From Spinacia oleracea (Eukaryota; Streptophyta; Magnoliopsida; Caryophyllales; Amaranthaceae), in assembly GCF_020520425.1 (NCBI RefSeq), contig NC_079487.1, positions 42,477,219 through 42,541,218 of the forward strand: a DNA stretch of 64,000 nucleotides, in the 5' to 3' direction. The translations under genes were made by a program, and so were the position numbers. Position 1 is the stretch's first letter; each line of letters opens with the position of its first letter. The notes under the pieces are model-generated. The model was given only the letters and a program-made list of their open reading frames with translations. It was not told where the DNA came from and made no database searches. Of the stretch, positions 58,334 to 64,000 are shown in pieces.

Positions 58334-61300
58334 TTAGAGTAATGCGCATAATGTTTTCTTATAAGTCTTAATGTGTTTTATTAGATGCCTTAACTCTGGA
58401 CTGAATTTTATTAAATATGGTACTTTTTTAGTTTGGTCTAAGTTCGTGAGGTTAGCGAATTCCGCTCCATCTATGTCAGCTAGTTGGACTGCTCCGCCAG
58501 GTAGGATGGTCTTTACAAAATACGGTCCTGTCCAGTTAGGCCAGAATTTTCCTCGAGGGTCTGCAGTAGGTGCGCGGACTTCTTTTAATACAAAATCGCC
58601 TTCTTTGATATTTTGAGGTTTGACTCTTTTGTTGAATTGCCTTGCGATGCGCTTTTGATACACTTGCACGTGATGTAAAGCTCTCAACCTCCGTTCGTCT
58701 AAAAGGACGAGCTCGTCGTACCTAGCTTGAACCCAATCAGCTTCGGGTAGCTTGCTTTCTAGGACGATCCGGAGGGAGGGAATCTCCAACTCGACCGGTT
58801 GAACTGCTTCCATTCCGTATACCAAGGAGTAGGGTGTTACTCCAATGGAGGTGCGGATTGAGGTTCGATAGCCCCATAATGCGAAGTATAATTTGTTGGG
58901 CCAATCCTTATAATTTTCGGCCATTTTTTCGATTATGACTTTAATATTTTTGTTGGCCGCCTCTACCGCGTCGTTCATCTGCGGCCTGTAGGGAGAGGAT
59001 TTATGGTGTTTGACATGATATTTTTCGAGCAGGTCTTGGACTTCGGCCCTGAAGTGGGAACCTTGGTCACTTATGATTTCATGTGGAGCCCCGTGTCGAC
59101 AGAATATGTTCTTTTCTAGGAATCGAGCGACATGTTTGGCCGTTAATTTTGCATAGGAGACTGCCCCTACCCATTTAGTGAAGTAATCAATTGCGACTAA
59201 AACGTACTCGTGTCCCCATACGCCTGTTGGTGTTACCTTGCCGATTATATCTATACCCCAGGTGGAAAAGGGCCATGGAGAAGTGAAGGTGTATAGTTCT
59301 GAGGGAGGCAAATGGTTAAGGTTACTGAAGATTTGGCATTTTGGGCAAGTTTTTACAAAGTGATGACAATCAGTTTTCATAGTGGTCCAATAGTACCCTG
59401 AGCGGGATATTTTTCGGGATAGCATTTTTCCGTTCATATGGGGTCCGCACACGCCGTTATGGTATTCCTCCATTAGTCTTTGGGCTTGGTTTTGATGGAC
59501 ACAAAGTAACTTGATTTTATTCGGCGTGTATTTGAACAGTTCTCCCAGAATTATGCTATATTGTGAAGCGAGGAGGCGTAGGGCCTTTTGTGCTCGCGGG
59601 GAAGTGTTTGGGGGGAATTCCCCACTTGTTTTGTAACGAAGGATGTCCGTGTACCATGGTTCTTCTTCGGTGTTTTCAGGTTCGGAGTCTATGGAACAAC
59701 AATAAGCCGGCTCTTTCCTTCGCTCGACCCGAAGGGTCATTCCGTCCCATTCATTCGGGATGTTGAGCATTGAAGCTAGCTTTGCTAGTGCATCCGCGAA
59801 TTGGTTGTCGTCTCTTGGCAAGTACGTATACTCGATTTTTTCAAATTGCTCGACTATTTGGTCTAAGTGAGCTTGATATTTTGAGAGACTAGTGCTTCGG
59901 ACCTTCCATCTTTTGGATATATGGTTGATTATTAGGGAAGAATCCCCGAAGACTTGTAGATGTTTGACTCCGAGGCTAACTGCGGCCTCTAGCCCAACTA
60001 TGCAGGCCTCGTATTCGGCGGCATTGTTCGTGGCCTCGAAGTCAAGTTTGACGAAAATTGGTATATGAGCTCCTTCGGGACTGACTAGGAGAACTCCGAC
60101 GCCGCATCCTTTTTGGTTGGACGCGCCATCGAAGTATAGTGTCCAATAGTCGTCTCGTATCATCAGAAGTTCCTCCTCGGGGAGGAGGTAAGCTTCCGTG
60201 GTTTCCTCATTCGTGGCATGCTCGGCCAGGAATTCGGCTACCACTCTTCCTTTGATTGTTTTTTCCGGCATGAATTTTAGGTCGAATTCTGAGAGCATGA
60301 CTAGCCACCTGGACAGGCGACCATTTAGGGCGGGCTTTTCGAACATGTATTTTAAGGGATCTAGTTGTGACACTATATGAACAGTGTGGGCCAATAGGTA
60401 ATGTCTGAGTTTTTTGGATGCCCAGACAAGGGCGAGACAGGTTTTCTCACGTTCTGTGTATCTCGTCTCGTACTGTATGAACTTCTTGCTCAAGTAGTAA
60501 ATGGCTCGCTCGGATCCATGTACACACTGTGAGAGCATAGCTCCTGCTGCAGTATCCGTGACGGTTAGGTATAGGCGTAAAGGGATTCCAGGCAAAGGCG
60601 GGGAGAGGACGGGTGGTTTGCTTAGGTATTCTTTGATTTTATCGAAGGCAGTTTGGCATTGTTCATCCCATTCGATCTTTTCTTCATTTCTTAATTTTTT
60701 GAATATTGGCTCACAAGTCATAGTAAGCTTGGAAATGAACCTACTAATGTATTGCAGCTTTCCTAGGAAGCCCCTTATCTGTTTTTCAGTTTTTGGTGGG
60801 GGCATTTCGGTAATGGCTTTGATCTTAGATGGGTCAATCTCGATTCCTCGCGTACTAACAACATATCCTAGCAATTTTCCCGAGGTTACCCCGAACACAC
60901 ATTTTTGTGGATTTAGTCTCATGTTATGTTTCAAGATTCGGGTGAAGAACTTTTTAAGTGTCGGGAGGTGACCGTGCCGGTCTTTAGATTTGACGATCAT
61001 GTCGTCCACATAGACCTCGATTTCTTTATGTATCGTGTCATGGAGTAACGTGGTGGCTGTTCTTTGATAGGTGGCCCCCGCGTTTTTCAAACCAAAAGGC
61101 ATTACAGTGTAACAATATGTTCCCCAAGGGGTTATGAAAGTTGTTTTTTCCATGTCTTCTTCTGCCATGAGTATTTGGTTATATCCGGCGTACCCGTCCA
61201 TAAAGGAGAGGAGCGCGTGCTCTGCGGTGTTGTCTACTAGTATGTCAATGTGAGGTAGAGGGAAGTCATCTTTGGGACTGGCTTTGTTGAGGTCTCGAAA

Positions 61301-62326
61301 GTCTACGCACATTCGCACTCGTCCATCTTTTTTAGCTACGGGGACAATATTGGCCACCCATTCTGGGTAGTTGGAGACTTTTATAAAGCCGGCGTCTAAT
61401 TGTTTAGTGACTTCTTCTTTTATTTTCAAGGCTATCTCTGGTTTGAGCCGCCGTAGCTTTTGTTTTACTGGCGTCATTTTGGGATCTAGCGGAATTTTAT
61501 GCTCAGCGATTTCTCGATCTATTCCTGGCATGTCTTTGTAGGACCAAGCAAAGACACCCTCGAATTCCCGCAAAGTGGAGATTAGATCGGCCTTTTCAGT
61601 GGGAGTTAAGGTGAGGCCAATTTTAATAATTTTAGGATTTTCTTCCGTTCCAATATTTACCGATTCTGTGTCCTCAATTATAGAAGTTTTGAGTTCTTGT
61701 TCACTTACATCTTTTATTAGTTCGGTATATTCCTCTTCTGGCTCTTTTTCGTGCTCATTAGTGGCGAGACATTCTGCATTATTACTCGGATTTTTAAGCG
61801 GCACATACTCAAAAGTTTTGTTTATCTTATTAAAGTCATGAAGCATTACATCAAAAAGATCTCCCGGGGTGGAGATTTCCAAGTCTAAACTATTTTTGGG
61901 AGGGGTTACAATTTTGCTAGGTTCGGACACGGAGTCAGACTCGGATTCAGACTCTAATTCTTCGTACATCGGACCCTCTCCCGCAGATATCTTGAACTTC
62001 ATCCCACGAGCGTTAGTCCATTTGAAAGTCTTGCGCCACCCTCGTTGGATTTGGTCATCTTTTGAGGGTGATGGAGCGATCAATTTAGTAGGATCGAACA
62101 CTTCATCTTGGAGAGCTAATGCCATAATTTCTGTTTCTTTCTTCGCTCTTTTCTTTTCTAACCCAAACAATAGCCCGAAAGCGTGTGAGTTGGGGAGCGT
62201 TTTTGGCATAGCATGGTTCTTTGGGGCGAGTGGCCTTTGAGAACGTAAAGGGTCGTGTCCCAGAGCATGCATCTCTTGGGTTTGTGCGACCTCTAGGTAT
62301 AGATGTTCGGGATATGCTTCTTCCAT
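58334..62326 (-). CDS. Tat-lineage Gypsy pol polyprotein, 1330 codons
   Basis: One uninterrupted minus-strand frame. An acidic linker (residues 120-240) precedes reverse transcriptase (about 290-490; MCVDFRDLNKASPKDDFPLP, YVDD at 439-442), Ty3 RNase H (about 585-690), then a second, archaeal-type RNase H (about 728-850; YFDGASNQKG, E771/E773, D795, D845). Integrase follows: zinc finger H956/H963 with C994/C997, core D1026, D1087, E1122, and a C-terminal GPYFVKTILPGGAVQLADID segment. It copies the element's RNA into DNA and inserts it. RT with two RNase H domains is typical of the Tat lineage. The frame starts after the usual gag-protease position, and no protease DTG motif is seen, so this copy needs those functions from elsewhere. 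No frameshift suggests fairly recent insertion. Confidence 0.93.
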   Translation of the reverse strand: MEEAYPEHLYLEVAQTQEMHALGHDPLRSQRPLAPKNHAMPKTLPNSHAFGLLFGLEKKRAKKETEIMALALQDEVFDPTKLIAPSPSKDDQIQRGWRKTFKWTNARGMKFKISAGEGPMYEELESESESDSVSEPSKIVTPPKNSLDLEISTPGDLFDVMLHDFNKINKTFEYVPLKNPSNNAECLATNEHEKEPEEEYTELIKDVSEQELKTSIIEDTESVNIGTEENPKIIKIGLTLTPTEKADLISTLREFEGVFAWSYKDMPGIDREIAEHKIPLDPKMTPVKQKLRRLKPEIALKIKEEVTKQLDAGFIKVSNYPEWVANIVPVAKKDGRVRMCVDFRDLNKASPKDDFPLPHIDILVDNTAEHALLSFMDGYAGYNQILMAEEDMEKTTFITPWGTYCYTVMPFGLKNAGATYQRTATTLLHDTIHKEIEVYVDDMIVKSKDRHGHLPTLKKFFTRILKHNMRLNPQKCVFGVTSGKLLGYVVSTRGIEIDPSKIKAITEMPPPKTEKQIRGFLGKLQYISRFISKLTMTCEPIFKKLRNEEKIEWDEQCQTAFDKIKEYLSKPPVLSPPLPGIPLRLYLTVTDTAAGAMLSQCVHGSERAIYYLSKKFIQYETRYTEREKTCLALVWASKKLRHYLLAHTVHIVSQLDPLKYMFEKPALNGRLSRWLVMLSEFDLKFMPEKTIKGRVVAEFLAEHATNEETTEAYLLPEEELLMIRDDYWTLYFDGASNQKGCGVGVLLVSPEGAHIPIFVKLDFEATNNAAEYEACIVGLEAAVSLGVKHLQVFGDSSLIINHISKRWKVRSTSLSKYQAHLDQIVEQFEKIEYTYLPRDDNQFADALAKLASMLNIPNEWDGMTLRVERRKEPAYCCSIDSEPENTEEEPWYTDILRYKTSGEFPPNTSPRAQKALRLLASQYSIILGELFKYTPNKIKLLCVHQNQAQRLMEEYHNGVCGPHMNGKMLSRKISRSGYYWTTMKTDCHHFVKTCPKCQIFSNLNHLPPSELYTFTSPWPFSTWGIDIIGKVTPTGVWGHEYVLVAIDYFTKWVGAVSYAKLTAKHVARFLEKNIFCRHGAPHEIISDQGSHFRAEVQDLLEKYHVKHHKSSPYRPQMNDAVEAANKNIKVIIEKMAENYKDWPNKLYFALWGYRTSIRTSIGVTPYSLVYGMEAVQPVELEIPSLRIVLESKLPEADWVQARYDELVLLDERRLRALHHVQVYQKRIARQFNKRVKPQNIKEGDFVLKEVRAPTADPRGKFWPNWTGPYFVKTILPGGAVQLADIDGAEFANLTNLDQTKKVPYLIKFSPELRHLIKHIKTYKKTLCALL

Positions 62327-63566
62327 CGCATTCCTTGATGGCTATCACGGGCAAGTACTTAGGGGCCCTGCATTATTGTTGTGGAGTAGGAGACACATTA
62401 GTTTGTTTCGTGAGTCGGTTTTTTTAGACATTCTATGACTACCCTTAAGTCGGACTAGTATATTTGGACTGCTATGTGTGCACTTTGAACTCTTTATGTT
62501 TTCGAAAATCTCTGCCCGTGTGACATTCATGATTATTTGCATGGTCGACTTTTAGTGTCGAGCATTGCCGTCGTAGGAGGCCTAACAACGACGCAAAGAG
62601 TTATTAATTTTTTCGCGAGTTGCTTTTGAAATCGAGTGCTTTTCTTACGCCCTTGTAGCAATTCTTTTTATGAACATTTTTTTGCGCTACATATTTTCCT
62701 TTCGCGCGGGCACCGAGGCTGCTGCGCCTGACCAGAAGGCCAAGCAGCAACTTCAGCGCCCAGCGAGGGGCGTGAGAATTTCTGGCGCCCAGCCAGGGGC
62801 GTTGAAAATGCGTCCCTGGCTGGTTCTCGTTTTCTGTCTTCTGTTTATGCGACTTCGATTTGCGTGCTTTCCTGATAACATCCTTTACGCGTGGCAGCGT
62901 TTGTGGGATTCGTTACAGGCCATCCCGAGCGTCGCTTATTTTTGTGGCGATCATTCGGGTTTGCGGAACACGTGTTTCGGTATAACTCTTTGGCAAATTA
63001 GTCTATGAATGTTTGGGCAATTTTTAAGGTCGTTGGTTTTCTAGGATAGTTTGTCACACACAATCACATATTTCGCTACACATAACTACATTACAAACAT
63101 GGATTTGAAAATTAAATATGCCACGTAGTTTGTGATAGGCTTCTATGGGTAGTTTATTTGCGCCTGGCTTGGTACCGCTTCTATCGTAGATCCAACACAT
63201 GCCCCGGTCGAGGTAGTGTCTTCAACAGACGAATTTCGCTCAAGAGGCCAACCCGCAAGTGCAAGCCAAGGGGGCATGCAGGCGAGAGGGACCTAATGGG
63301 CGAGCGATTGGGTTCGGGATAGGTGTACTACCTGCACAAGTACCGAGTGGGAAACATGCGCGGCGTATGCACACCCCTATTGGCGAAAAAATGTATCCTT
63401 AGTCCCAACTCCCGAGGGAGCCGAGATTCGTTATGCGGTTCTGCCCGTTCACATTAATATGCTTATTTTCAGGTCGCCCCAACTTGATGGGGAAATAAAC
63501 GCGGGGTAGGATCGTTTCACCCTTCGGCTATTTTGATTACCTACAAGCACGAGTATTTCCTTCACT
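62327..63566 (-). other. Tat leader, gag/protease missing
   Basis: Only short frames occur between the primer-binding site and pol. A frame just upstream of the pol start (62354-62103, minus, PVIAIKECDGRSISRTSI) overlaps it and may be a frameshifted remnant of the linker. No capsid, zinc knuckle or protease motif was recognised. Confidence 0.6.
62751..62810. repeat. GCGCCCAG double-dyad motif, copy D (leader)
   Basis: CTTCAGCGCCCAGCGAGGGG, then GAGAATTTCTGGCGCCCAGC and GGGGCGTTGAAAATG. The joiner GAGAATTTC is identical to copy B. Confidence 0.82.
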
Positions 63567-63585
63567 ATCCCCAGTGGAGTCACCA
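63567..63585 (-). promoter_or_regulatory. Primer-binding site of Tat element
   Basis: On the minus strand TGGTGACTCCACTGGGGAT begins one base after the LTR end. The TGG...ACTGGGGAT pattern fits Tat/Ogre-type sites; the matching tRNA was not verified. Confidence 0.75.
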
Positions 63586-63586
63586 T

Positions 63587-64000
63587 TGTGAGGGGGTCGA
63601 AAAAGCACGAGGCTAATGCGTGACCTCGTCCCTCGTGGGTGTGACGATTCTTTTTATTCAATCAAGTGTAATTGGATTCCCTGTGAGTATACACCCAATT
63701 GACTAGTAATATAGGAGTCACCATTCAGTTTTTAAAGACAATGAGAAAAACTGACAAAACCCGGTTATCGTGACATAAAGGGAGTGCAATTATGTTTAAC
63801 CACGGCGGCCGTAGGTTCCCTTGTGATCCCTGGTGTGGGGATCTCTCAATATACACCCGCAAGGTAGAGATTGAGGGTTCGGGGGATTGTAACTACCGAG
63901 AGGAGTACTTCGCTCGTCGATAACTCCAGAGGCAGGATATCCTTACTAGCTCAGCATAAATAATTGAAGGGACATGCGTTAACTATTAAACTAATCTGAG
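63587..64000 (-). mobile_element. 5' LTR of Tat element, cut by window end
   Basis: The same sequence as 51923-52336, with 11 substitutions and no indels by eye. The start of this LTR lies beyond the window, so the target duplication cannot be tested. Confidence 0.88.

Larger units (their letters stand above)
51923..64000 (-). mobile_element. Tat-lineage Ty3/Gypsy retrotransposon (extends past window)
   Basis: In minus orientation: 5' LTR (63587 to beyond 64000), primer-binding site, leader, pol ORF 62326-58334, an antisense six-exon gene, repeat-rich 3' UTR, polypurine tract, 3' LTR (53384-51923). The two LTRs differ at 11 of ~414 positions compared by eye. A second RNase H domain in pol, long 3' UTR repeats and an antisense plant-mobile-domain gene are features of the Tat/Ogre lineage. 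gag and protease are not recognisable. Confidence 0.88.

Noticed and set aside
60501-60971. 156-codon plus-strand frame opposite pol
   Set aside because: It is the shadow of the conserved RT/RNase H coding sequence on the other strand.

Overview
This window is nuclear DNA from a dicot plant. Evidence: GT-AG introns, AATAAA poly(A) signals, SINEs with pol III boxes, and plant-type Copia, Tat-lineage Gypsy, CACTA, hAT, LINE and Helitron sequences. A lone 23 kDa jasmonate-induced-protein-like gene and the repeat style fit Caryophyllales (Amaranthaceae/Chenopodiaceae such as spinach, beet or quinoa). That placement is an inference. No rRNA, organellar sequence, intact tRNA gene or CRISPR array was seen.

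Layout. 1-12 kb: nested Copia remnants. A deleted plus-strand Copia element (partly inverted 5' LTR, RT/RNase H remnant, 3' LTR 5151-6559) carries a 1.7-kb solo LTR with a GATGA target duplication and sits in the gag of a minus-strand Copia element (LTR 9730-10701). That LTR in turn abuts another decayed Copia gag. 12-19 kb: two copies of an unclassified ~0.75-kb repeat, a long AT-rich stretch without genes, and another Copia LTR with primer-binding site. 19-21.1 kb: the only likely host gene, two exons; its intron holds a hAT-like element with a SINE inside it. 22.8-24.4 kb: LINE RT fragment cut by an LTR.

24.44-44.18 kb: a 19.7-kb CACTA (En/Spm) transposon with matching TIRs and a GTC target duplication, inserted into that LTR. 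It has subterminal repeat arrays of different design at each end, a full-length tnp2-type transposase gene (4 exons, 1065 codons, no stops), a second TnpA-like gene (about 12 exons) and a minus-strand stretch that looks like captured host-gene exons. By reading it looks autonomous.

44.2-51.2 kb: LINE RNase H fragment, Helitron-like ends (one small Helitron carries a tRNA-like segment), and a 2.5-kb solo LTR with an AGATC duplication. 51.9-64 kb: a minus-strand Tat-lineage Gypsy element. Its 1330-codon pol is intact but gag and protease are not seen. On the opposite strand, between pol and the 3' LTR, lies a six-exon plant-mobile-domain gene with its own TATA box and 5'-UTR intron, broken by one nonsense codon. 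Four copies of a ~60-bp double-dyad motif built on GCGCCCAG recur at the noncoding junctions of this element, two of them directly upstream of TATA boxes facing opposite ways. This is the least explained structure in the window.
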